The notes beneath the pieces were generated by a model. The model worked only from the letters and a program-made list of their open reading frames with translations, did no database searches and was not told the DNA's origin. The position numbers and the translations under genes are program-made. A stretch of 64,000 bases of DNA from Rothia uropygialis (GTDB lineage Bacteria; Actinomycetota; Actinomycetes; Actinomycetales; Micrococcaceae), in the NCBI RefSeq assembly GCF_004137765.1, contig NZ_NOIS01000001.1:124001-188000 (forward strand), written 5' to 3'. This document shows positions 32,761 to 42,172 of the stretch, in pieces (the stretch's first letter is position 1; every line of letters starts with the position of its first letter).

Positions 32761-33839
32761 CCGCACTTCTCTTTCCGGCACTGATTCTTGCCGTTGTCCT
32801 GTGGGTTTCCGGGCTCGCCAAGCTCCGTGACCGCAGTGGCGTCGCCGCGGCGTTCAAAGACCTCAAGGTGCCTTCTGCCCTGGACCGACCGTGGCTACGA
32901 GCCGCATTCCCCTGGGGCGAGGTCGCTCTTGGCGTTCTTCTTCTCGTGACGCCAGGCTGGTTTGCCCCGGTCGTGGCCTTGATTGCCTTCGCACTGTTCG
33001 CAGCGTATTGGGCCTTGATATATCAGGCCTTGGGATTCGATCAGCCCGTCGCGTGCAGTTGTTTCGGAAAGGCCAATTCGGATCCGGTGACCCACTGGAC
33101 TCTGTGGCGCAATACGGCGCTTGTTCTTCTTTCCGCTTTCTGGCTCGTCACGTCATTCTTCACGTCATCGCCCGGGCTGTTCGTCCAAGTTTCGGGCAAC
33201 GATCTCCTGTGGATTGTAGGACTTGCTTGTGCTGGGGGAACCCTCTTTCTCGCGATCTCCCCGGCATCCCGCCGCGCCGCGGAGGCCAAACGAGGGTCGG
33301 CTCGGCAGTACCATCCGGTTGAGGGCGCGGATGCCGTAGTGTCTTCCATACAAACGGGTTCTGCTGAGGAGGACGACGCCGAGGAATACGTGCGGCGCCC
33401 GATCCCCGGTCTCGTCGTCAAGAACTCCCAGGGGGAACTCGTTGCCCTCCCGCGTCTGGCCTCGGTGCAAGCGCGCCTGCTCCTCTATGTCTCGCCGGGT
33501 TGCGGTTCATGCACGGAAATCATCGCCTCCGCACCGGAATGGGCCAAAGCCCTGGACCCATCGGTTGGAGTCCACCTGGTCACCGCCTCGCGCCAGGAGG
33601 TCCTGGAGACGGTCGCCGACGAATCGCTCTGGGAATCGGCCCTATACGACGTCGGCGACTTCATGGCGGACTTGTTGGGCTTGGCGGGGACCCCGAGTGC
33701 CGTCCTCCTGGGGGCCGACGGCCTGCTCGCAGGTGGCCCGGTCAACGGGGCACCCGACATCACCATTTTTGTCCAGGACATCCAGGTTGAGCTGGAAGCC
33801 GCGCGGCAAGAACCAAGCCCCCGGCAAGAACCAGCATGA
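32757..33839 (+). CDS. MauE/DoxX-like membrane protein fused to a thioredoxin-like domain
   Basis: A 360-residue protein. The N-terminal half (1-170) is a four-helix MauE-type domain with CSCFG (Cys100, Cys102). The C-terminal half after about 225 is thioredoxin-like, with the redox pair CGSC at 249-252 in LLLYVSPGCGSC and a later cis-proline candidate in GTPSAVLL. MauE is needed to mature methylamine dehydrogenase and similar proteins pass electrons for disulfide formation. It is translationally coupled to the HprK/PqqD-like gene. Its last 80 bases overlap the convergent MFS gene. Confidence 0.75.
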   Translation: MTALLFPALILAVVLWVSGLAKLRDRSGVAAAFKDLKVPSALDRPWLRAAFPWGEVALGVLLLVTPGWFAPVVALIAFALFAAYWALIYQALGFDQPVACSCFGKANSDPVTHWTLWRNTALVLLSAFWLVTSFFTSSPGLFVQVSGNDLLWIVGLACAGGTLFLAISPASRRAAEAKRGSARQYHPVEGADAVVSSIQTGSAEEDDAEEYVRRPIPGLVVKNSQGELVALPRLASVQARLLLYVSPGCGSCTEIIASAPEWAKALDPSVGVHLVTASRQEVLETVADESLWESALYDVGDFMADLLGLAGTPSAVLLGADGLLAGGPVNGAPDITIFVQDIQVELEAARQEPSPRQEPA

Positions 33840-35097
33840 TCCCGAGGATCCCCCAGACCTGGGCACCGAAGAGACCGACGAAGAGTGCGAAGAGCGCGGG
33901 GGCGAGGAAACTCATGGCCCGGCCGGTCGTGGAGTACAAGCCGAAGTATTCCCCTTCGTCACCGGGTTTCGTGAGACGCGAGAGGTAAGTACGGGAGGCA
34001 GACTGCGCTGGCCCGACGAATGCACAGAGCGCCAGACCACAGACCCAGAACAATGCGGGGGCCTGGAAGAACAGAAGAGGTGCCGCCGCGATGAGCAAAC
34101 CAATGAGCGACCCCACGATGACGCGTTTAGGCCCGAGCGAATCGTCCAGACGGCCACCCAGTACTGCGCCGAGACCAGCGACGATGTTGCCTGCGATGGC
34201 GAACACGATCACTTGACTCGTCGAGAAGCCAAAGGTCCCCGCGGCAAGGACACCCCCGTAAGTGAACACCCCGGCCAGACCATCCCGGAAGACGGCCGAG
34301 GCGATAAGGAATTTGAGGGTTACGGGTTCTTCGCGGTACATACGGTGCAGAGTGCGCCCGAGGCGGCGATATGAATCAACCCAAGAATCTCGGACTCCGG
34401 AGAAAATCTCGCCCGTGGCCGAGCCGAAGCCGCTTTCGGGGGCCGTGACTCCGGGGAAGCGAATCAGGATAGGCAAGGACAGGGCGGCGAGCCAGATGGC
34501 CGAGAAAAGGGCCACAGCGCGCAAATTCAGTGAATCTTCGTGAGGAAGACTCGGAAAGCCCGGTGAGACGAACCCGAAGAGAACGACCACCAAGGCGATG
34601 ATTCCGCCGAAGTACCCGAAGGACCATCCTGTTCCGGAGACTCGACCAACGGTTTCCGGCGTCGATACCGAGGGGAGAAGAGCGTTGTAATGCACGGTGG
34701 CAATTTCGCTGAAGACATTGGCCAGTGCGATCAGCCCTACTCCCAACCACAGATAGGACGGATCGGGACGAACGAAGAAGCACGCAGCGACGCACAAAGC
34801 GACGCCTGCCGTGGTCACGGCGAGGGACAGGCGACGTGAACCGTTGCGATCGGCTCTTTGCCCCGTGACAGGGGCTGTCAGCGCGATGACCAGCCCCGCG
34901 ATCGCAAGGCCTGCCGAGAGAACTTGCGTCGTGTGCGTCTTCGTGCCGAAAAGCTCGCTCGTGAGGTAGACGTTGAAGACGAAGGTCGTCATGACGGCGT
35001 GGAAGCTCGAGGCCCCCGCGTCCCAGAGAGCCCAGGGGAGTACGGGCTTTCGTTTCCTGGTCTGGGCAGGGACCTCCGCGGAGGTGTCATAGCTCAT
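33760..35097 (-). CDS. MFS transporter, UMF1-like
   Basis: A 445-residue permease with about twelve helices. The N-terminus (VLPWALWDAGASSFHAVMTTFVF) matches the UMF1/Atg22-like branch of the major facilitator superfamily. Substrate unknown; efflux of amino acids or small metabolites is the usual guess. ATG 35097 is chosen because TACCCT lies 7 bases upstream (leaderless pattern). The 3' end overlaps the convergent MauE-thioredoxin gene by 80 bases, so both C-termini are encoded by the same DNA. Confidence 0.82.
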   Translation of the reverse strand: MSYDTSAEVPAQTRKRKPVLPWALWDAGASSFHAVMTTFVFNVYLTSELFGTKTHTTQVLSAGLAIAGLVIALTAPVTGQRADRNGSRRLSLAVTTAGVALCVAACFFVRPDPSYLWLGVGLIALANVFSEIATVHYNALLPSVSTPETVGRVSGTGWSFGYFGGIIALVVVLFGFVSPGFPSLPHEDSLNLRAVALFSAIWLAALSLPILIRFPGVTAPESGFGSATGEIFSGVRDSWVDSYRRLGRTLHRMYREEPVTLKFLIASAVFRDGLAGVFTYGGVLAAGTFGFSTSQVIVFAIAGNIVAGLGAVLGGRLDDSLGPKRVIVGSLIGLLIAAAPLLFFQAPALFWVCGLALCAFVGPAQSASRTYLSRLTKPGDEGEYFGLYSTTGRAMSFLAPALFALFVGLFGAQVWGILGIMLVLAGGLVLAARLPAQPGCPGQKW

Positions 35098-35104
35098 AGT
35101 GCTT

Positions 35105-35110
35105 AGGGTA
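35105..35110 (-). promoter_or_regulatory. -10 element for a leaderless transcript
   Basis: TACCCT on the minus strand ends 7 bases before ATG 35097, without a ribosome binding site. Confidence 0.45.
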
Positions 35111-35304
35111 CAAGCGAGTTGGGTGTTCGCGCGTCTCCACGAACTCTCAAAGTCCCGGATCGTGGAGAGGACATGGGCAGGTACTCGCATGTTTGCATTG
35201 CGCAACGTAATAGTCAGCTCTCAGCTTGCCCGGCAAACGACACATAACTGCGCTGGTATTCTTGGTGGGGACCAGACCCCGAGGCCCTAAGAGGAGGATC
35301 CTTC

Positions 35305-38300
35305 GTGAGCTTCGTGATCCTGGTCCATGGCCTAGCGGCCCTCATCTGCCCGGTATGTTTCCGACGATGGGGCCGCACCAGTTTTTATGGCCTTGCGGTT
35401 GTTCCCGCAGTCTCCTTCATATGGCTCTGCACGACTGCCCCTGCTGTTTTCGGCGGGCACGACGTCACTGAGAGCTTTCCATGGATCCCGCAATTGGGGA
35501 TCAGTCTTACTTTCCGGTTGGATCCATTGTCCTGGATTCTTTCCGCGATGATTCTCGGTATCGGTGCTCCGATCCTTTTCTACTGCGCGTCGTACTTCAA
35601 ACATACCAACCAATATTCCGGTGCTTTCGGCGCCCAGTTGGTGCTCTTCGCCGGCGTCATGTTCGGCCTGGTCACGGCGGACGACATGATCGTGATGTTC
35701 GTGTTCTGGGAAGTCACGAGCATCCTGTCGTATCTGTTGATCGGATTTGCTCACGTGCGTTTCTTCGCTCGCCGGGCGGCTCTGCAAGCATTGATCGTCA
35801 CAACGGCCGGTGGCTTGGCAATGTTCATCGGCGTCATCATGTTGGGAATCGCCAGCGATTCCTACCTCCTCTCCGACGTCGTTGCACGAGCTCCTCAGAC
35901 CATCAGTGCACCGGGCGGCGGGGTCGCGGTGGGCGCAGCCCTCGTGCTGATCCTGGTCGGAGCGTTGTCGAAGTCGGCCTTGTTCCCTCTGCATTTCTGG
36001 CTGCCTGGCGCCATGGCCGCCCCAACGCCGGTCTCGGCGTTCCTTCACGCTGCCGCGATGGTCAAGGCCGGTATCTACCTCGTTGCCAGACTTGCCCCCG
36101 GGTTCGCCGACGTCGCTCCCTGGACCGGTCTGGTGGTTGTGGTCGGTCTGTTCACCATGCTGTTCGGCGGTTACCAAGCGCTGAAGCAATTCGATCTCAA
36201 ACTGATCCTCGCGTACGGGACCGTGAGCCAGCTTGGCTTCATCATGACGGTCGTTTCCATTGGGAGTCCGGCCGCGATATATACCGGTTTGGCCATGATG
36301 GTCGCGCACTCGCTCTTCAAATCGGTCTTGTTCCTGGCCACGGGAATTATCGACCACCAGGCCGGTACTCGTGAGATCACCCGTCTTTCCGGCATCTGGA
36401 GGAAGGCTCCAGGGCTGTTCGTCATGGCCACCCTGTCCGCAGCGTCCATGGCGGGTCTGCCCCCACTGGCCGGTTTCGTGACGAAGGAAGGCATCCTCGA
36501 ATTGGGTGTCGAGGGACTGAGCCACGGTATGGGGACGCTGAATACCGCGGAATCCGCGGTGGTCTTGGTGTGCATAGCGCTCGGCTCCGTGTTGACGCTG
36601 GCGTACAGTGCTCGGTTCATTTGGGGCGCATTCGCAACCAAAAAGGCCAGAGATGCTCATCCGGATCTGATCCAGGGAGGCTCGGTTCACTCGACCGACT
36701 TCCACGTGATCCCCTTCAACTTCGCACTGGCCCCCGGGCTCATCACGGTTCTGACGGTTGCCTTCGGTCTCTTTCCGGAACCTCTGCACGCGATGGTCTA
36801 CGACTATGCGAGGTCGGGCGGCCCACTGGAACAGCACTTGGCGCTTTGGCACGGAATCACCCCGGCCCTCGGCATCTCCCTCGTCATTATTGCGTTGGGG
36901 TTTGCGCTCTTCGCCCTTCGCGTCCCTATCCAACGATTCCAACTCGCTTTGCCTCGCTTCCCGACCGCGGACACCGTGTATCGGGCTGTCGTCGGCGCGA
37001 TCGACTACTTGGCCGTCCGGATTACGGGTTACACGCAGCGGGGTTCGTTGAGCTTCTATCTTGCGGTCATCCTGGTGACGGCGGTCGTCGTGCCGACTAT
37101 CGGACTTTTTATCGTTGAGACTCCGCCGTTGAATCCCTTCGTTTGGTCGGACTCTCCCGCGCAGTGGGCCATTGCGGCTGTTATGGTCGGCGCATCACTG
37201 GTCGCGGTTCGGGCCAACAAGCGATTCCTCGCGATCCTCATGGTCTCGGTCACCGGCTACGGCCTTGCCTTGATTTTCGCCCTTCGTGGAGCCCCTGACC
37301 TGGCGTTGACCCAGCTGTTGGTCGAAACCATTTCGTTGATCGCCTTCGTTCTGGCCTTGCGGATGCTGCCATCCGGTATGGGCCAGAGAAAGACGACCAG
37401 GAAGCCCGTCCGCATCGCGATTGCGGCAGGTTTCGGCCTTTTCATGATGGCCTTGGCGGCTTTCTCGATTTCTTCGCGCACCGAGGCGCCGATTTCAGTG
37501 GATATGCCGCGACTGGCTTACGAAATCGGGCACGGCAAGAACGTCGTGAACGTGACGCTCGTCGACATGCGTGCTTGGGATACGTACGGAGAGATCTCGG
37601 TCCTCGCGCTTGCGGCCACGGGCGTGGCCAGTTTGATATTCATCGCCGGCCGCCAGGACGGCGGCGGCAACAATCCTGACCTCGACACGGGACGCATCAA
37701 AGCTGTGACCAAGCGGTACGCGGGGCGAACCGGGCTGAGCCCCGGGGTTCGCGTCGCCGGGCGCTTCATGAACGTGAAACGAGATCCCTTCCTCGTCGCG
37801 GGCCGCACCCTCGCGCCAGAAAACCGTTCGTTGATGCTTGAAGTCATCACCCGGTTGTTGTTCCACACGATCATGCTCACGTCCGTCTACCTGTTGCTTG
37901 CCGGGCACAACCTGCCCGGCGGGGGCTTCTCGGGAGGCCTGCTTGCCGGGCTCGCACTGGGCCTTCGGTACCTCGCCGGTGGGCGCTATGAGCTCGAAGA
38001 AGCGACGCCTCTCAACGCCGGCGTTCTCCTGGGCTCGGGAATGATCATCGCGGCCCTCTACGCGCTTCTTCCCCTGGCATGGGGCGGGACAGTTTTCACG
38101 TCGTACAACGTTGACCTCGACCTATGGCTCTTCGGAGAGGTCCACTTCGTGACCTCCACGATCTTCGACGTCGGCGTGTACCTCGTCGTGATCGGCCTGG
38201 TGTTGGACGTACTCCGGAGCCTTGGAGGCAGAATCGACTCCGTCCTCGAGGAGGAGCGCGAGAAAGAACGCGAAAAAGCCAGGATCACCGGCCGGAAGCG

Positions 38301-38466
38301 TCGCCGCATCAAGGTCCGGCGCTCGGGTGGGCCACAGACTTCCGTCATTCCTTCGGGTCCGGTCACCGCCACAAGCGAAGAGGAACCGGTGCACGAGTCT
38401 TCCTCACGGGGCAAAGCTCAATCGGCGTCCGAATCATCGAATAATTCAGGGGAGGGGACGCAATGA
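35305..38466 (+). CDS. mrpA: Mrp Na+/H+ antiporter, fused subunits A and B
   Basis: A 1053-residue membrane protein. Residues 1-500 form the proton-pumping core homologous to complex I NuoL, with LHFWLPGAMAAPTPVSAFLHAA and the essential charged residues typical of it. The middle part (about 600-790) is the MrpA-specific C-terminal region (GAPDLALTQLLVET). From about 840 an MrpB domain is fused (MLEVITRLLFHTIML, GHNLPGGGFSGGL). The last 75 residues are a charged cytoplasmic tail. GTG start at 35305 behind GAGGAGG. It expels sodium in exchange for protons and is the first gene of the six-gene operon. Confidence 0.93.
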   Translation: MSFVILVHGLAALICPVCFRRWGRTSFYGLAVVPAVSFIWLCTTAPAVFGGHDVTESFPWIPQLGISLTFRLDPLSWILSAMILGIGAPILFYCASYFKHTNQYSGAFGAQLVLFAGVMFGLVTADDMIVMFVFWEVTSILSYLLIGFAHVRFFARRAALQALIVTTAGGLAMFIGVIMLGIASDSYLLSDVVARAPQTISAPGGGVAVGAALVLILVGALSKSALFPLHFWLPGAMAAPTPVSAFLHAAAMVKAGIYLVARLAPGFADVAPWTGLVVVVGLFTMLFGGYQALKQFDLKLILAYGTVSQLGFIMTVVSIGSPAAIYTGLAMMVAHSLFKSVLFLATGIIDHQAGTREITRLSGIWRKAPGLFVMATLSAASMAGLPPLAGFVTKEGILELGVEGLSHGMGTLNTAESAVVLVCIALGSVLTLAYSARFIWGAFATKKARDAHPDLIQGGSVHSTDFHVIPFNFALAPGLITVLTVAFGLFPEPLHAMVYDYARSGGPLEQHLALWHGITPALGISLVIIALGFALFALRVPIQRFQLALPRFPTADTVYRAVVGAIDYLAVRITGYTQRGSLSFYLAVILVTAVVVPTIGLFIVETPPLNPFVWSDSPAQWAIAAVMVGASLVAVRANKRFLAILMVSVTGYGLALIFALRGAPDLALTQLLVETISLIAFVLALRMLPSGMGQRKTTRKPVRIAIAAGFGLFMMALAAFSISSRTEAPISVDMPRLAYEIGHGKNVVNVTLVDMRAWDTYGEISVLALAATGVASLIFIAGRQDGGGNNPDLDTGRIKAVTKRYAGRTGLSPGVRVAGRFMNVKRDPFLVAGRTLAPENRSLMLEVITRLLFHTIMLTSVYLLLAGHNLPGGGFSGGLLAGLALGLRYLAGGRYELEEATPLNAGVLLGSGMIIAALYALLPLAWGGTVFTSYNVDLDLWLFGEVHFVTSTIFDVGVYLVVIGLVLDVLRSLGGRIDSVLEEEREKEREKARITGRKRRRIKVRRSGGPQTSVIPSGPVTATSEEEPVHESSSRGKAQSASESSNNSGEGTQ

Positions 38467-39038
38467 TCGATGCTGCACTGCTCTTGGTCATGGGCGTTCT
38501 CTATGCGGTGGGCGTTTACCTGATCCTCGAGAAATCGTTGACCAAGGTCCTCTTGGGCTTGATGCTCATCACCAATGCAACCAATATCCTGATCCTGCAC
38601 ACCGGTGGGTTGTCGGGGCTGCCAGCGTTCTTCGACCCGGCGGTCGACGGGGACGAATACTTCGATCCATTGCCTCAGGCTTTGGTGCTGACAGCCATCG
38701 TGATTTCATTCTCGGTCACCGCGCTGATGCTCGGCATGATCTACCGCAGCTGGGTTCTCTCCCGCCGGGACGATATTCAGGACGACGCCGAGGACCGCCG
38801 CGTCGCCGCCCAGCCTGATTACGATCCGGAAGACGACGACGCCGCTCCCATCGAACCGTCTGAGTTCGAGGGCTCTGAGGAACAACGAGAGGAAGCCTAT
38901 CGTCAGCGCAAACATGCCGAGCGAACCAAACGGGAGGGCGCCCGTTCGACGTCCGACGACGAGTCGCCCGGCTTTGCCGGTGAGCATCACCCTCACCTCG
39001 GGCGTGGCGACCGGGACCAAGGGGAGTGGCACGTGTGA
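38463..39038 (+). CDS. mrpC: Mrp Na+/H+ antiporter subunit C
   Basis: A 191-residue protein. The first 110 residues are three NuoK-like helices with GLMLITNATNILIL and QALVLTAIVISFS. The other 80 residues are a hydrophilic, acidic then basic tail not found in Bacillus MrpC. ATG overlaps the mrpA stop by 4 bases. The tail length is unusual but such tails occur in actinobacterial Mrp proteins. Confidence 0.92.
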   Translation: MIDAALLLVMGVLYAVGVYLILEKSLTKVLLGLMLITNATNILILHTGGLSGLPAFFDPAVDGDEYFDPLPQALVLTAIVISFSVTALMLGMIYRSWVLSRRDDIQDDAEDRRVAAQPDYDPEDDDAAPIEPSEFEGSEEQREEAYRQRKHAERTKREGARSTSDDESPGFAGEHHPHLGRGDRDQGEWHV

Positions 39039-40660
39039 ACGCTGTTGACTTTGCCCCCGCCGCCGTTGTCTTTCCGCTCATGGCGGCCGGTGCCAACTTC
39101 ACGCTGTACCGGCACCCCAATGCGCAGCGTCTCTTGTCGATCATCGCAATGCTCGCGACGTTGTGCCTCGAATCGATCTTGTTGGTCTCCACGTGGGGAA
39201 CCGGACCACAATCCGTGACTCTGGGAGCCTGGGCCGCTCCATTCGGCATCGTGATGGTCGTGGACCAACTGTCCTCGCTGATGCTCGTGGTTTCCACGTT
39301 GGTTTCGTTCGCAGTGATGATATACGCGACCGGCCAGGGCCTGGCGGACGGAGATTCCGATGCCCCGATCTCGGTTTTCTATCCGACTTACCTGGTTTTG
39401 CTGGCGGGTGTGTCGAATGCCTTCCTCGCGGGCGATCTTTTCAACCTGTACGTCGGGTTCGAAATCCTCCTGACCGCGAGTTACGTGTTGCTGACCATGT
39501 CCGGTTCGGCACCCAGAATCAGGGCCGGCATCACGTACACGGTCGTTTCCGTGATCTCGTCGATGTTGTTCCTGATATCGATCGGAATGATCTACGCCGC
39601 GCTCGGGACCGTGAACATGGCCGATATCGCGGCCAAGGCACCTGACTTACCGGTCGGGACGCAGCTCCAACTTCACCTCATGCTCCTGGTCGCTTTCGGG
39701 ATCAAGGCAGCGGTCTTCCCCCTGTCCCTGTGGCTTCCGGACTCGTATCCGACCGCGCCCGCTCCGGTGACCGCGGTGTTCGCGGGATTGCTGACCAAGG
39801 TCGGCGTCTACGCGATTATTCGCACCGAGACACTGCTCTTCCCGGGAAGCCGGGTAGACAATTTACTGGCCTTGGTCGCGGCGGCCACTCTCATCGTCGG
39901 AATCTTTGGTGCCCTGACGCAGAGCGACATCAAGAGAACTCTCTCCTTCATTCTGATCAGCCACATCGGTTACATGATTTGGGGCATCTCCCTGGCCACG
40001 CCGGAAGGCATGATGGCCGTGGTCTTCTACATCGCACACCACATTGTGATCCAAACCAGTCTTTTCATGGTTGTCGGCTTGATCGAACGTCGTGGTGGTT
40101 CCGCGAATACGGACCGTTTGGCAGGGTTGGCCAAGATCGCCCCGGTTCTGGGTATTCTGTACTTCATTCCGGCCATGAACCTCGGTGGTATTCCGCCGTT
40201 CTCGGGATTCCTCGGCAAAGTCGGACTGATTGACGCGAGCGTACATGCCGGCACATGGCAGGGTTATGCCTTGGCGGGAGTCGGTGTGTTCGTATCGCTG
40301 CTGACGTTGCTGACTTTGGCCCGAATCTGGAATCGCGTGTTCTGGCGGAAACCTGAAGACGCGGAGTTCCCGGACCCCATTCTGCTCGCCAAGGACCAGG
40401 ACGGTAACTACGGGGTGAGGACGTCCGGAGAGCTCGATGTCGAGTCGCGTCGTTACCGCGGCAAGGATGTGACATTGCTGCCCCGTCCGATGATGGCCTC
40501 GACCATTGGTCTCGTGGCGGTCGGCGTCGCGATCACCATTGTGGCCGGTCCGCTCTTTGGCCTTTCTCATCAAGCCGCGGAAAACCTGAGCGACCCGCAG
40601 GTTTACATCGATGCCGTCCTGGGGCAGGACCACGGAACCTCTGTGGAAGGGGGCCACTGA
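39035..40660 (+). CDS. mrpD: Mrp Na+/H+ antiporter subunit D
   Basis: A 541-residue NuoN/NuoM-like proton channel subunit of about fourteen helices. Characteristic blocks are GFEILLTASYVLLTMSG, FPLSLWLPDSYPTAPAPVTAVFAG and the ending of the core, GGIPPFSGFLGKVGL. GTG 39035 overlaps the mrpC stop (GTGA) and has GGGGAG at good spacing; a GTG 9 bases upstream is an alternative. Confidence 0.92.
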   Translation: MNAVDFAPAAVVFPLMAAGANFTLYRHPNAQRLLSIIAMLATLCLESILLVSTWGTGPQSVTLGAWAAPFGIVMVVDQLSSLMLVVSTLVSFAVMIYATGQGLADGDSDAPISVFYPTYLVLLAGVSNAFLAGDLFNLYVGFEILLTASYVLLTMSGSAPRIRAGITYTVVSVISSMLFLISIGMIYAALGTVNMADIAAKAPDLPVGTQLQLHLMLLVAFGIKAAVFPLSLWLPDSYPTAPAPVTAVFAGLLTKVGVYAIIRTETLLFPGSRVDNLLALVAAATLIVGIFGALTQSDIKRTLSFILISHIGYMIWGISLATPEGMMAVVFYIAHHIVIQTSLFMVVGLIERRGGSANTDRLAGLAKIAPVLGILYFIPAMNLGGIPPFSGFLGKVGLIDASVHAGTWQGYALAGVGVFVSLLTLLTLARIWNRVFWRKPEDAEFPDPILLAKDQDGNYGVRTSGELDVESRRYRGKDVTLLPRPMMASTIGLVAVGVAITIVAGPLFGLSHQAAENLSDPQVYIDAVLGQDHGTSVEGGH

Positions 40661-40661
40661 C

Positions 40662-41246
40662 ATGAGTCCGTCCGCTCACCGCGCGCCTCGCGTGCGGCCC
40701 AAGAACACACTGCGTACCGAGTTGCCTCTGATCTTCTGGTTGGTTTTGGTTTGGGGTGCTCTGTGGCAGGACTTCTCGATAGGAAACCTAGTTTTCGGGT
40801 TGATCATGGCTCTGGTGATCGTCCGGGTCTTCTACCTCCCGCCGGTCCAGCTATCGGGAAGATTCAACGTTTTCTGGGGTGCGGTCCTGGGCACCAAATT
40901 CGTGTGGTGGATCGCCAAGGCGAGTTTCGAGATCCTGTGGTTCACGGTGAGGCCAAGCGGCGCGCCGAAATCTGCTGTGGTCTCCGTCCGGTTGCGTATC
41001 AACAGTGATCTTCTCATTACGGTTGTCGGACATATTGTTTCCCTCATTCCGGGGTCCCTGGTGGTTGAGGTCGACCGTCGGACCGCGACGATTTACTTCC
41101 ATGTGATCGATATCAACACGGAAGATGAAGTGTGTGCATTCCAGGAGAGCGTGCGATCCATCGAGAACTTGGTCATCCGGGTAATGGGCACCAGGGAAAG
41201 CCACGAGGCCCTGAAATCCGGAAGCCTTGAGGAGGTGTCGCAATGA
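40662..41246 (+). CDS. mrpE: Mrp Na+/H+ antiporter subunit E
   Basis: A 194-residue protein with two N-terminal helices (about 25-65) and a cytoplasmic ferredoxin-like part. Family landmarks are LITVVGHIVSLIPGSLVVEVD and FHVIDI. It is needed for assembly of the complex. It starts one base after the mrpD stop, at an ATG behind GGAAGGGGG. Confidence 0.9.
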   Translation: MSPSAHRAPRVRPKNTLRTELPLIFWLVLVWGALWQDFSIGNLVFGLIMALVIVRVFYLPPVQLSGRFNVFWGAVLGTKFVWWIAKASFEILWFTVRPSGAPKSAVVSVRLRINSDLLITVVGHIVSLIPGSLVVEVDRRTATIYFHVIDINTEDEVCAFQESVRSIENLVIRVMGTRESHEALKSGSLEEVSQ

Positions 41247-41626
41247 CCGTCGTCATTGTCATCTGCGGCGTCATTCTGGTCCTCGCCGCGATCGGGACCA
41301 TAGTGCGCCTGGCCAAGGGGCCTTCACTGTTGGATCGAGTGATCGCCTCCGACGTGTTGCTGGCTATCGTCGGTGCGGGGCTCTCAGTGGACATGGTCTA
41401 CCGGGATAGCTATGAGAACATCACCATGCTCGTCGTGATATCCCTGGTCGGTTTTCTGGGGTCCGTGACAGTTGCTCGCTTCGCAAACAACAAGCGCGAA
41501 CGCAAGGATGAACGTGAACCTCGAGCAGGTTCGGCGGAGAGCACTTCGCCCGCGAAGCCTGCGGGTACGCGCAAGCCTTCCAAACTTTCTCCCGGCACAT
41601 CCAAGAGCCAGCGAGGTGATCGTTAG
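41243..41626 (+). CDS. mrpF: Mrp Na+/H+ antiporter subunit F
   Basis: A 127-residue protein with three helices in the first 85 residues (KGPSLLDRVIASDVLLAIVG is typical of MrpF). The last 42 residues are a Lys/Arg/Ser/Thr-rich tail beyond the usual family length. ATG overlaps the mrpE stop (ATGA). Confidence 0.9.
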   Translation: MTVVIVICGVILVLAAIGTIVRLAKGPSLLDRVIASDVLLAIVGAGLSVDMVYRDSYENITMLVVISLVGFLGSVTVARFANNKRERKDEREPRAGSAESTSPAKPAGTRKPSKLSPGTSKSQRGDR

Positions 41627-42100
41627 ATGGACCTCGTATTCGACATCCTGACCGGGATCTGCCTGATCCTCGGTTGCCTCATGTCTCTCGGGGCCGCCCT
41701 CGGCATTGTCCGTTTCCCGGACGTGCTTTCGAGACTTCACCCGGGGGCCAAACCGCAGGTTTTCGGTTTGTTCTTGCTTTTGGCAGGGATCGGATTCGCG
41801 GCGCGTTCATGGGCGCTGGTTCCAGCGCTCGTATTGGCGTGGACCCTCCAAATCCTGGCGGTACCCGTCTCCTCGCACATGGTCGGACGTTCCGGTTTCC
41901 GTAACCGTCACTTCACCGCTTCGGCCCTCACGGTCAACGAGCTCGCCGACCTCGTCGAGCAGATGAACCGTGAAGAGGAACAAGAAGAGGCTCCGGCGGA
42001 AGCAACCGACGAACCACGTGAGGTCGACGCCGACGCAGCCGGTCTCGGGAACGATACGCAGGCCAAACCGGAGAGCGACCTGGAAGCAGAGCGGGACTGA
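41627..42100 (+). CDS. mrpG: Mrp Na+/H+ antiporter subunit G
   Basis: A 157-residue protein. Three helices fill the first 95 residues, with the MrpG signature ALGIVRFPDVLSRLHPGAKPQ. An acidic tail of about 50 residues, rich in Glu and Ala, follows. It begins directly after the mrpF stop. Last gene of the operon; a hairpin follows. Confidence 0.92.
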   Translation: MDLVFDILTGICLILGCLMSLGAALGIVRFPDVLSRLHPGAKPQVFGLFLLLAGIGFAARSWALVPALVLAWTLQILAVPVSSHMVGRSGFRNRHFTASALTVNELADLVEQMNREEEQEEAPAEATDEPREVDADAAGLGNDTQAKPESDLEAERD

Positions 42101-42113
42101 GCGACGGGAGAAT

Positions 42114-42150
42114 AATGGCGGACGCGTGAGGGATTCACACGCCCGCCATT
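42114..42150. terminator. Bidirectional terminator after mrpG
   Basis: AATGGCGG (42114-42121) pairs with CCGCCATT (42143-42150), and the interior adds CGCGTGA with TCACACG-like pairing. It separates the convergent mrpG and DUF4235 genes. Confidence 0.65.
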
Positions 42151-42172
42151 GTCCGCATCGAGGGGAGGACTA

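Noticed and set aside
35332-36942. 536-codon open frame antisense to mrpA
   Set aside because: The plus strand clearly encodes MrpA. The antisense frame is open through codon bias of GC-rich DNA, and its translation is low-complexity (His/Asp/Gln-rich) with no motif.
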